From positions 71,142,150-71,206,149 of the forward strand of contig CP154954.1 in NCBI GenBank assembly GCA_039621445.1: a stretch of DNA of 64,000 nucleotides, written 5' to 3'. Shown here piece by piece: positions 24,301-36,300 of this stretch (its first letter is position 1; every line of letters starts with the position of its first letter). Source of the DNA: Euglena gracilis (lineage: Eukaryota; Euglenida; Euglenophyceae; Euglenales). A program made the position numbers and the translations under genes. The notes beneath the pieces were generated by a model. It was not told the DNA's origin. It searched no databases and worked only from the letters and a program-made list of their open reading frames with translations.

Positions 24301-27300
24301 CGGAGGCTCCTCGGAGGCCAAGGTAACCAATTTTGCAGGAGCATGTTGGCAACATACAACTGAAAGGGATTTTTTTTGTTTATTTTGTGTTATAAAGAGA
24401 AACATTCTTGAATGTCAAACACGGTGACTGCACTCAGTGGCAGATCATCCGCTTCCCATTTGCACAGAGGGGAAAATAATTCACAAAACAATTCACAGAC
24501 TAATTCCCAGATTAACAGACATAAAAAAAAATTCACGGACTTTGGGAGGCAACATAGAGCTTAAACGAAACCGAAAATGAATTTATTCAGCCAGAATAAA
24601 TTCAGAATTACCTAAATTATCCACAGACCAAAATTGTACGCGAGATTGTGATCCCACTGGGATTTGCCGCAACTTTTAATCCTGGATTGCACTGAAGTGT
24701 CTTCAACCAGGTGAACCAACAGTCACGTGGGGGGGGTAGCAAACTGCACGTCAGCAATTGATGTGATGTTGCAAAAAAGGTCAAATGAAACCCAAAGTGG
24801 TGTCCATTTGGCTGTGCCCGGGGGGGGAGGGGAGGGGGCGGGGGGAGGGGGGCGGGGGGGAGGGGGTAGGGGGCCTGCGGCCCACTCCCCCCCTCCCCCC
24901 GAACCCCCCCCCCCCCCCACCCCCTTTTGGGCATTTTTGGCCATTTTTGGGGGTCCCAAAAAAAATCCGGCGCTTCGCGCCGGTCACTGGAAAACCATTT
25001 TCCACTAGCTAGCCCTGCTAGCAGACCCCCCCCGGGGGGGGGGGGCCTGCTAAAAAAACCACTGGCCAAATTTGGACTAGCTGCAGTCCAGCCCCCCCGG
25101 GGGGGGGGGGGGGGGGACTGCAATCCCTTAAGCAAAAGCCTGCGCCGGCTTGGCCACACCACACCCACATACCCCGGTGTTCCCCCCATGCACTTTGCCA
25201 AAAACACCAAAACACAACTCCAAGGCACCACAAACGATTCACCCGGGAAACAGCCGAAAGGAGCAAAAAGGGCAGTAAAGGTCTAGTTCCTTTGCCGCTT
25301 TTTTCGTTTTTATCATTCCCCGGGAGGAAGGTCCCGGGGATTTCGAGGTGTGCGGAGCCCATTTCCGGACCCCCCAAAAACACCATTTTTCGCTAAAGTC
25401 CCTGGGGTTTCACCCCCCAAAACAGGATTTTGCTCATTTTTTGTGCTCTCCGTCCCCCTGTCTCCAAAATCCCCGGAGCCACACAGCCAAAATAAAAACT
25501 TTTGTTCATTTCACTTAAGCTTTTTTGTTTTCATTTGCGCCACTGCGCAAATAAAAACGAAAAAGCTTAAGTGTGAGTTAGGCCGCCTAACACCCTACCC
25601 TCACAAAAGCGTGGGGCAGCGACAAGCGCAGTCCAAATAAATGCGCACCGCTTTTTGAGGGTAATTCCAAAGAAAATCAACAAGAAAAAGAGAGGTGTGG
25701 TCTAAATAAAAGTGCATCTCCTGTGGGCAGAGGCAACTGTCGAACATAAGATAACTATCATTTGGGTAGAGTGTTAATGCCTTGAAAATATTTCCCAAAC
25801 AAAAAACAATGAGAGATGCACCCCCCATCAAAGACACGGTAATGGTCCAGGACATTCTGTTGCCACGGTGGTGGGGTGGGTGGTTGACGACACGGTATGG
25901 CAATAATCTTTTTGGCAATCAGGCAGAAGGACCCAGAGTGACAAGCTATTTTGCTAGACAATGGGGGAAAACCCAGACCCCCCTACCCCCTGGGGGGGGG
26001 TCCCCCAACTGGAAAAAAAATTCCTCCCGTGCTGTGCGCCAAGGTGGAAATGAGGTTTTTAATGTGAGTATTTTTGGCTGATTTTTTTGTTCCAAAAAAA
26101 GAAAACTCCAAAAATGGCTAAATGGGCATTTTTGGCACGTTTTGGGGGTCGAAAATTGGCGATTCGCTGACCCTTCACTGTAAGAAAAAAATTCACTAGC
26201 TGGCCCTGCTAGCGGTACACTAGGAGTTCCACGACCCAAATTTGGACTAGCTGCAGTGGAGCGCCCCCCCTGGGGTGGCGGGATACTGCGAACCCTTAAA
26301 CAGAATCCTGATGACAATGGAACAGCACTGTCAACAGACATCAACCCCCTTTCGTGCAATTTTGATTTTGGTGCCATTTCTCGGACATTGGGCCAAATTG
26401 AGAAGTTTGAGTAAAGAAGCATCTGGACTCATGCCACTGAAAAAAAAACAGAAAAGAGCAATGGCAACCTTGTAAACCCCCCCTGAGGGGTCAGTAAGTG
26501 AATGAGTGAATAAAAGAGTGGTTTATACCCCCTTACATTTAACAAGAGGGCCCGAGGCAGGGTTTTCTTAAGGACCCGGGGGGGGGGGGTCCCGTGGGTC
26601 CCCGCTGGAAAAATGCTGGAAAAGGGTGCTGGCTGGAAAAAAGGTGCTGGCTGGACCCTCCCCCCCTAGGGTGGGGGTCCGGGGGGGGGGGGGGTCCGTT
26701 CAGCTGGCAGCCGGACCCGGCAGGCACCTAAAAAAAAAAGCCAAAAAAGCCAAGATCTAACTGGGTTGGCATTTTTCAGCCAAAATTTGAAGTGAAAACT
26801 CAATGCCATCCAAAAAAAAAATGCCATTTTCGGCCATTTTGACCCCTTTTTTCAAAAGTTTTGGCACTTTGCCAGGGTGGTCCGAACTTCAATCCAGCGG
26901 ACCCACCCCAGGGGGCTGCAGCCTGGCTGGGAGGTGCTGGCTGGCTAGACCCCCCCTGGGGGTGGGGTCCCCTCCGGCTGAAAAGAAAAGAGAAGAAGAA
27001 CACTGCCCAAAACAAAATTTCGCTGTGTTTTCAGTCGACCAGCAGGAAATGGCCCGGAAAAAAGGGGGGCAGGATGAGACCACTAAAAACCGGTCTGTTT
27101 CCTGACGATACTCATTACTTTAACCTAAAAATACAGAGTTCACCAAAAAAAATACAACGGAACACCCATCGGGATACGTTTAAGAAAATGGACCCCTCAA
27201 TCATCAATAATCAATGTATATGAAATCAAAACGAAAAGGCACACCAACGTGTCCAATAAAAACCAAATTGAGGTGGGGCCGTGGGTCTCGAACCATTTCC

Positions 27301-30300
27301 TTCTTCTTCTTGGAAGGTGCTTTCTTCTCCGCCTCTTCTTCTGTGGAACATGAGAAAAAAGGAAGGCGGTGGAGGATTATACATCAGGGAACCTCATCAT
27401 GGAAATGGCATGATTCTTGCAAAAAAAAAACAACTAAAAAGAGAGGACAACATGAAATGATAGTTTTGCACAAATGGGGACATAAAATACAAAATTAGCA
27501 AAACAGGAACAGGGGATGAGTCTCCACTCCACTTAAAAATAATTTTAGAAAATGCAATCTTCTTCCAGCTTTCCTCAGCTGGGGGGAATCCAAATTTGAA
27601 TTGCCACAGTCACATCAAAACAAAGAGACCTTTGGCTGCTTCCTTTGCTGTATCTGAAACAGGTGATGCAGGAGTTTCCTTCGGAGACTCTGCCTGTGCC
27701 GCAGCAGACTCAGAGATTTCCTTCCGGGAATTTGGTGTTTGTAGCCTCCTTCTGCTATGGGGTTCCTGCATGGGAGGCAACCCCTCCCTGGGGGTAGGTT
27801 TCAGTCCAAACCAAATTTTCCCTGTGGTTCAGCTCCACTCCAGGGTCGCGCATTTTGTGCCCAGGCAAACGTTTGTGCCCACAGTGCAAGCCACCACAGA
27901 CTAACCTCCCCAACTGGGTATCTGGATTGCAGGTTTGACGGGATCCCCACCCCCAGCCTGCCCACAGCACCCACCCAACAAATGCAACCTTCCTCAAAAA
28001 GAAGCCTGGTCGGGAGACTCACCTCACGAGGAGACACTGTGGACGTCAAAATAAAAAAAAACCCACCATTGGAGCCTGATCCTCATATGATAAATTAGAA
28101 ATAAAAAGAGAAAGAAAGCTCTGGACAGGCTCTGGCGCTGGCGCCGCGGCCTCAGCAGGGGCCTCATCCGCATCCGCCTGGGCCTCCCAATCGTCGCTCG
28201 GCTCTTCCTCCGGGGAAGCAGGCTTGGCCTCGGGCACGGGAGCGGGGACGGGGACGGGGGACTCCGGCTTGGCGGAGAGCGAGATGACCTTGGACGCCTT
28301 GGGGGCGGGCTTGGGGTCCGCTGCGGCGCTGGAGGGGCACCTGTTGGGCAGGCTGAATTTGACCAACGCTGGGGGTCTTGTGGGCCAAAACGCGCCTGAA
28401 AAGGATGTGTTGGACTTCCGGCACCAGAAGTGCCTTGGCCGAGTGCCGAGGCACTTTTGGGCGTGTGCCCCAACCCCTCGGAGCCGGGTGCCTTGGAGTG
28501 CCAACACAGGCAAGGCACTCGCCTTGGCTGGGCAGGCCGGGGATCAGACTCGCCTTAAAATTCGGCCTACTGTTGGATCGGTTGTGCCCAAACTGTTGTG
28601 AAAGGTTTCCAGGGAGGCGCTTGTTCAAACGCCAGAGATCCATGTCGGGTTTGGGATTGACCGGCGGAGTTGCTGTGAAAAATGGCGATTTTCAACCCTG
28701 GAGCCTTTGCTAACTGCCCCAAAATCCCACTGCGATATTATGAAAAATGGTTGCTCCGTTTTCGTTCACATTGCAAAAAAAAAACGTCTCAAAATCAAAA
28801 ATCAGCAACAGCTTCTCGTTCTCTCATTGTGGACAGGAGGGGAAGACGGGAATGGACAGAAAGAAGAAAATGAAAATGGGATGCAAACAAGTGCACCCCC
28901 ATTTCGCTGGCTTGGCAGATAGACTCACCACCTTGGAGACCTTGGGAGCCCCATCGGCAGCTGCTGGCTTGGCAGAAGGCTCCGCTGGTGGTTGATGGCA
29001 GGCTGGGATACATGCAATTGCTTAATCTCTCATTGTGTCACACCATCTTCTGCCCACACGTGATAAGTGCTGAGTTCTTTAGGACCCGGGGGAGGGGGTG
29101 GGGGCCAGGGGGGGGGGGGGCATCAGGGGGGCCCACTTTTGCAGGGTCAATTTTGGGATCCAATTTTTTTTCGGCGCTTCGCGTAGAAAAAAAAAAGAGG
29201 AAAACCCCACCTCCAGCAGGGTACCCACTCGGCCTAACCCTTCCCCCCCCCCCGGGTCACGAAACTTTAAAAAAAAAATCTGGATAAACGGGGGCAATAG
29301 CCTTCAACCCCCTCCAATCCCCCAAGGCTGGATTTCAGACAAACCCCCCTGTCTCTGTGAATTTGTTGTTGCATTCCTGTTGACACTGGATGGGGTCACG
29401 GGGGGGGGGGCTTCTGGTTGTGTTCTTTGGGTTTGTGAAAACAAGACTTCTTTTCATAAAGAAAAAAAACAGACAAAACTATAAAACCACTTAAAAACGA
29501 CCCCAAATTTGTCTTGGAAACCTCGAATCAGTTGAAATATTCAACCATAACTTTCTTGGTTGTTTGAAAAACGAACCTGAAAAATTTCTGTGTGAAAAAA
29601 AATGTGAAAAATTTCACATTTTTTATCAAAAAAATGTTTTTGCGGAGAAATGTGATGTGATGTGATGCAATATAATTTTTTATTAAAAAATGACTTTGTT
29701 GCAAACGGCCAGCCATGACTGGAAGTACTCTTCGGGAGGTGAACTGCACAGGGAGGGGGGCAGGGTTCAATATAAGGGCAGGTGGCCCACTGGTCCAGGG
29801 GGGGGGGGCACCCTGAACAATGGAGCAGTCTGGGCGAATTTTTTGACCGCCAAAAACGACCAAAAACGCCATTTTGAGCACATTTCGGGCAAAAAAAAAG
29901 TCAAAAATGTCAAAAATGCAAAAAAAATCGGCGCAAAGCCTCGGAAGGAAAAACTTGACCGTTTGGGGGTCTGGGTACCCCCCAGGTTTCTTTACCGACC
30001 AGGGGGGGAGGGGGGGGGGTGGGTGCTAGGGTGCCTGCCCCTAGCAGGCACACCCCCCTGGGGGGGGGTCCGAGGGGGACCCAGAAAATTTTCATTGAAA
30101 ATGGCCTTTTCCGGGCCCCTGGCGCCTTTGGCGCCGGGGTCGGAGGGGGGTGCCTGCTATGGGTTCGATGTGAGAAGGGTGTACGGGGTTTAGGTGGCCC
30201 CCCATCCCTCCTGGACCAGAGTCAGGAACGACCACGGGGGATACCAGGCTTGAGTCCGGGACCCCCCATGCCTAGTTTCAAAAATAATTCTCCTAACTGG

Positions 30301-33300
30301 CAAAATGTTTGGGACATAATTGCATCGTATTTTATTGTCATCACGCAACAAGGCAAATCTTTTTTTGGCTGGAGGCAAAAGAGTACCTTTTGATTTATCT
30401 TTGTACATGTGCTGGTCGTTTCCAAACTCAAATAGAGAACATTTGGTTGGTTGGTTGGTTGGTTGGTTAGAGTCATAACATGGAACATCAGAGGCAAATT
30501 TTGTGTTTTTATTATATTTGTACAACAAAAACTGAATTTTTCATGAACAAGCTGGAAGGACCCATTTCCCTTGAGACACAGTACTTCGGACGAAGTCTGT
30601 GTCTTAAGACACAGACTTCGTCCGACCCGAAGTCCTGTGTCTTAGACACAGACTCTGTCCTGAGTCCCAGTGCCTTAGACACGAAAAGGTCTGGTTTACA
30701 TGATGACTAAACCAAATAACCCTCACCCTTTCTGAAACCCCCACAAACATTATTGGTAGGTTTTGCTGGTGGTGCTTCAAATATTACAAAAGGCTAAACA
30801 GGAAACCACTCAGGTTCAAAACACCCAAGAAAAACGCGAAAAGCCCCATCTGCCTGGGTGGGCCATCGGCTTCGGAATGGTGATGACCTGCCCCTTTGTG
30901 GGCCCCTGGTCCTTCTTGCTCTTGCCTTTCGACCCGCCACCGCCGCCGCCGCCGCCGCCGGTGCTGCCGAACGTCGGCTGCGAGCGCTGTGCGGGGGGCA
31001 CATAGGCGGCGGCTGGCTCTGCAGCAAAGGGCCGGGCCTGGGGCTGGGCGGTCGGGGGTTGGGGAGGGGGAGGGGCGAACTGTGGGCGGGAATCTGTTTC
31101 CGAAGGAGGGGTCAGACCCCCCTACGGTCCTCACCCCCCCCCCCCATCTGAACAGTGGTGCGGTCCAGGTGACTGGTTTTTGGTCAGGGGCAATTCTTGC
31201 CGGGCCGAAAATTTTTGCCGCAGAGCAAGGTTTCAGGTGCCCCCACTGGGTCAGTCCACACCCCCTTGGCAGGTGGGTGGGGGTCAGACCCCCCCCATCT
31301 AGGAGGGGGGTCCACACCACTACCTACACCCCTACACCCCTCTACACCCCTCCATATTGAACTCTGGTCTTGCCGCACTAGAAAGAAAAACACTTTTTAA
31401 ATTTATTGTGCCACACTACCCCCAGCTTCATCATAATCAACCTGAATTTGGAAGTCAAAAATAAAAAGCATTCACCATCCATTTGTTCCAAATTTCCCAG
31501 ATGTGATCTCACTGAGGTGTCTGTATGTGTGTGGCTGCAATTCCAACAACAACATTGTTTTTCATCAATGCATTGGACAATCAGAGGTGGTCAGCTGAAA
31601 ATCATCAAAAATTTCATGATGTTGTTGAAGCATCAAAGTGTGTTACAATTATTGATAAAAGCAGCATTTGACAGCAAATTGTTTCAGAAAAAGCCGGAAA
31701 TTGGTTCATCAATGGTTTTAGGCACTGCCCAAATAACTCTGCAGGGGGGGGGGGTAAAAAAACATCGGCACTAACTTTGCAGGGGCAAAATTATTGGGGG
31801 GGGGGGGCTTTTGATGGTTTTGTCTTGGAGGCCGATGAGAGAGTTGGGAGTAAATATTTGCGAGGGATCTGATAATGGTGGTGGAGGTGAGGATGATGAT
31901 CTGGCTTTCTTTGAAGATTAAGAAGGGGTTCATTTTCCATTTTGCAAAGCTCATCCACTGGAAAAACTGTGCTTCCAGTTGCCCTATCGGATTAAACACT
32001 CAAGCAACTTGCACGTTGGGTTGAAGAAAAAACCAAAAATTACAATAATTGCGGTATTGCCATAAAAACATGCCCTTCCAGGAACTGCTTCGGAGGTGAC
32101 AAGGAAACACGCAAATACAGATGTATGCATAGAAATTGCAAAAACCACACCCACACCCTGCACACCGCAAATGCTCATAAGAACACATGCTCATGCGAAC
32201 ATGTGGCGACACATTGGGGGCTAGGCAGTCAAATTCGGGTCCCCAAACCCCCCTCCCCCCCCTGTCTGGTTAAGTTTGGACCTCGACAGGGGGGGGGGGT
32301 CCCGCGGGACCCCCCCCCCCGGTGCCTGGGCTACCCAACAAAATTTCGTTAGTCTAGACCCCGGACCCCCCCCCCTCGAACTCGACCGGTCCGGTTGGTT
32401 CGCAACTCGACAGGAGGTTCGGCACGTCTGACGAGGGCCCTCGGCCACCAGGGGGGGGGGGGGTCCCCATGTTGCCGTGCTGAGGGGGTCAGTCCCCCAG
32501 GGGGGTGGGTCCACCGCGGCGGACAGCCGGGATTTACCATTAAAATTCAATAATGAATAATTAAAATTCATTGGGCCTAGGAGGTGGAGTATTTCCTCAA
32601 GGAGTATTTGTTTGTTAATGGAGCCCAGGCACAGGGGGGGTCCCGCGGGACCCCCTGTGGAGGTTCGGCAGCCACCCCCCCCCCCTGGTGGTCGGACCCC
32701 CTCGGCACGGCAAAATGGGGACCCCCCCCCCCTGGTCAGCCAACCCCCTCGGCACGGCATGCCGAACCATACCAGACCAGACCAGGGGATTTCTTAAGCC
32801 GCACCCCACCCAAAGGCCCAGGGCCCGTCAGGAGGTTGACTCCCCTTCCCTCAAATGTCGAAGAAGATTCCCGGTTGTGGCTGATGTTGCTGTGGCGGTG
32901 CTTGTTGTGGTGGCTGTTGTTGTGGAGCTGGCTGCGGGGGAACGTATGCTTGGTGCCCGGGCGGCCGATACGGCTGGCGTGGCTGAGGGGCCTGTTGTTG
33001 TGGCTGCTCCCATGGCTGCTGATACCCGCCTTGTTGTTGCTGTTGTTGGTAGCCTCCTTGCTGGGGGGCGTTGTAGTAGGGCTGCTGGTACCCGTATTGC
33101 GCATCTTGCTGATAACCCTGGCCGTATCCTGCATACTGAGGGGCCCCATATTGATTGCCCCCAGATTGCCTGCAGCAACAAGAAAGAACCTTAGCAAAAT
33201 AAAATCTTGTGCCTTGCGACCATCTCCAACCAGTTGAGAAAAATGCTAGACCAACCATAAAAAAAACAATGATCCCAAAGTGCCAAAAAAATGTCATCAC

Positions 33301-36300
33301 AAGGCAGCGATTAATTTTCATTGGTTGTTTTTCCTTCAAGGAGAACCCTTGTTGGCATTCTCCTTGTGTTTAAGGCGGCTAGGGGTCGAAGCAATGCACG
33401 AGAAATTAAGCAAACCAATGAAATCACGTCAAGGAACCTTCTGGCTCATGGTCACCAAGGCCTGGTTTTCAAGGGGGGCTAAAATGGGGGATTCCCACTG
33501 TGGTCTCCACTGAGGGTCACAGAAGAAAAAAAATGCATCTCTGCATCCAAAAGACCCCCCCGTATGGGGGCTCTAGACCTCGCCTCGGGCGTGAGGATTG
33601 TGCCTGGGACAAGGGAGGTTCGGCACGTCTGACGAGGACCCTCGGCCACCAGGGGGGGGGGGGTCCCCATTTTGCTGTGCCGAGGGGGTCAGTGCCCCAG
33701 GGGGCAGGGTCCACCGTGGCAGACAGCCGGAATTTCCCAAAGGAAAATTCATTGGTATGGTTCGGCATGCCGTGCCGAGGGGGTCGGCTAACCAGGGGGG
33801 GGTCTCCATTTTGCCGTGCCGAGGGGTCCGACCACCAGGGGGGGGGGGGGGGGGCTGCCGAACCTCCAAGGACTTGTGCCGACGTCCGAGTCCACAGTCC
33901 TCACACTCGAGTCCGTGTCTCAGACACAATTTCCGGTATCGAGGGGTTGGCACAGCTGACGAGCACTTTCAAGGGGGGTTCCGTCCAGTGTTGAGAATCG
34001 GGTCCCAAAGTCAAAAATCTCTCCCGGTGCTTTTCATTAAAAACGTGTTCAGCCCGCCAAATGCCTGCCCTGAAATTCGTGGACACGTTTTCCATGAGGG
34101 CATTTGTGGCAATGGCACGTTTTCCATTAAGGCATCTGTGGCAATGACACGTTTTCCATTAGGGCATCTGTGGCAATCAAAAAGTCGTTGTCATGAAAAT
34201 TCGGCGACAGGTTGAGAGGCCGGGTGGTCCTCTACCCTAGACTAGGTAGGTCTAGGGGGGTACTCTACAACACAAGAAACGGCCAGAGGTTGCCTTTGAG
34301 CAATACGACAGGGAGTGTTAGACGTCACGGAAGACGACACACTTTACACAAAAAAAGAGCCATACTTTGGTGGCCGCCGCAAATCATGGCAATGAAAATG
34401 GTATGCCAAACCGCAGGCGTCACACACCACTTTCCTCACCTCCACACGATTTGGATTTTTGGGAATGGCAACACCACAAAAACCACATTTGTCCTGTTTT
34501 ATAGGCAGTCGGGACACAGCACGAGTCAGAGGGGGTTGGTCGGGGGGGGGAACGCTCTGCAAAAGGCAACACAACTCCCTTGGTCGTGGTTTTGCGGACT
34601 GCCCGAGAGACGGCATTCACATATATGAAAAGAGGTTGCCGAACGATTCCCTGAAACGAACACACTTCCCGACTGCTGCGCACGTTGAGCCACACATTGT
34701 TCAATGACGCTCGCCTCATCGAACAACAGGCTGGGTTCCAGCTCCCACCCCGTCCAGGCAACAAAGAAATCATCCAGCTCAGGATAAGATGCTTGCCGAT
34801 GTTGACATAGTTTGGCGAACTCCAAACAGTTGGCAACAGCAGCAAGCTCTGCATCTACGGAGCCAGACTTTTTCTTTGTGTTGCCCTGTGCCAGCAAGGT
34901 GCCATGAAGGGGGTCAACCTTCGGCTTCTTGGCATTTTGCTGGTATACCGCGAGAGCAGCCAGGAACAGTTCCGTCCTAGGGGGAGGTGGCAAAAGACCA
35001 TTCACAAAGTTTGCCGTGCGTTTAGCCATAGTGGGAGGGCTGAAAAAAAGGGGGGGGAAAGGGGGGGGTACCACGTTTTCCATCAGGGCATCTGTGGCAT
35101 TGACACGTTTTCCCATTAAGGCATCTATGGCAATGACACGTTTTCCATTAAGGCATCTGTGGTAAGGCACATTTTCCATTAGGGCATCTTTTTTTCGGTC
35201 CGAATTTCACATTTTCGCGTTTTTGACCCCTTGCGTGAATCATGACCACGGATTTCAGGGCAGGGCATTTGGCAGGCTCTGAACACGTTTTTAAACAAAT
35301 TGTGGCTGAGCCCAGATTTCAGCCTGAAAACGTGTTCAGGGGGGCCCCCTTCGGGGGCCCCCTGCTGAACACGTTTTCAGGCTGAAATCTGGGATCAGCC
35401 ACAATTTGTGTATAGAAAAGCATTTTCTCAAATAATACCCCCCAAATAATAACCCCCCCTTGGGTTCATAACCCCTCCAATTTCGGACCACCAACCGTGG
35501 TTTTCTCCCAAAAAAAACTGCGGTTGAGAATCAGAATTTCATAGCAGTTGCACAGAACTCATATTTCCTGTCATATGCAAATCCTAGGATGGGACGCAGG
35601 GGACGCGGGAGGGGGACGCGGGGGAGACGCCTATTGGAAGCCGATTTTTTTCCATGCAAACAATTGTCAAATGTGACCCCAAGTGGACATAGGTGCAGAA
35701 GTGGGGGGTCGGGGGATTTACTCTCCACATGCTTTGTTTTTCTTCCAATTTCTCACATAAAGAACTTAACTTTTCATTGAACTTTCGGGTGTTTTTGCTG
35801 TTGGGCATGGCTACCGTCTCACCCTTGGGGCGGCCAAACAATTCTCAAGAACTCGTGGGCCGGAGGCACAAAAGTCTTCCTTTTTTCAATTTGGGGTTGT
35901 TGTTTGTGAATATCTCCACCGCATCTCACCGCCCTTCGGGTAGGAACAGGAAACACAATCTATCTTGACTTGGCTTCTAAAAAGCACACCATTTCTGTTG
36001 CCAAATTTGGCTCTTTTTGGGAAGCTTTTGGAAAAATGCATGGCCGTCCAGCCACCCTTCGGGTTTTGGGAGGCAACCTCATTACCGTCTCTTTCTTGCA
36101 TTCTGCCCTCTGCTTGAAATCCAAAACACAATTCCCACTTCGTTTTCACCAAATTCCTCCAAAATCCATAAATCGAAGTCTACCATCATTGAAACCGTGT
36201 CTGGGGGCTCCGGTTTCATGCCCGAACCGGCGTCTGGGACGCCGGTTCGGGCGGGAAATTTCTGCGCCGAACCGGCGTCCCAGACACCAGTTCGGCGTCT

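Larger units (their letters stand above)
16310..27244 (-). other. Intron 8 of eRF3 (conventional, 10,935 bp), host of TIR elements
   Basis: The donor is GTTG|GTGTGC and the acceptor GTTACAG|AT on the minus strand; the split Asp codon of the P-loop fixes both ends. The intron contains TIR elements A and B, a diverged satellite array, a 218-232 bp tandem repeat, and minisatellites. No host exon is required inside. Confidence 0.85.

Noticed and set aside
35584-36152. Minus-strand ORFs (88 and 85 aa) near the 34-kb locus
   Set aside because: Plausible composition in places, but no family recognised, no splice support and only partial continuity; not enough to call a gene.
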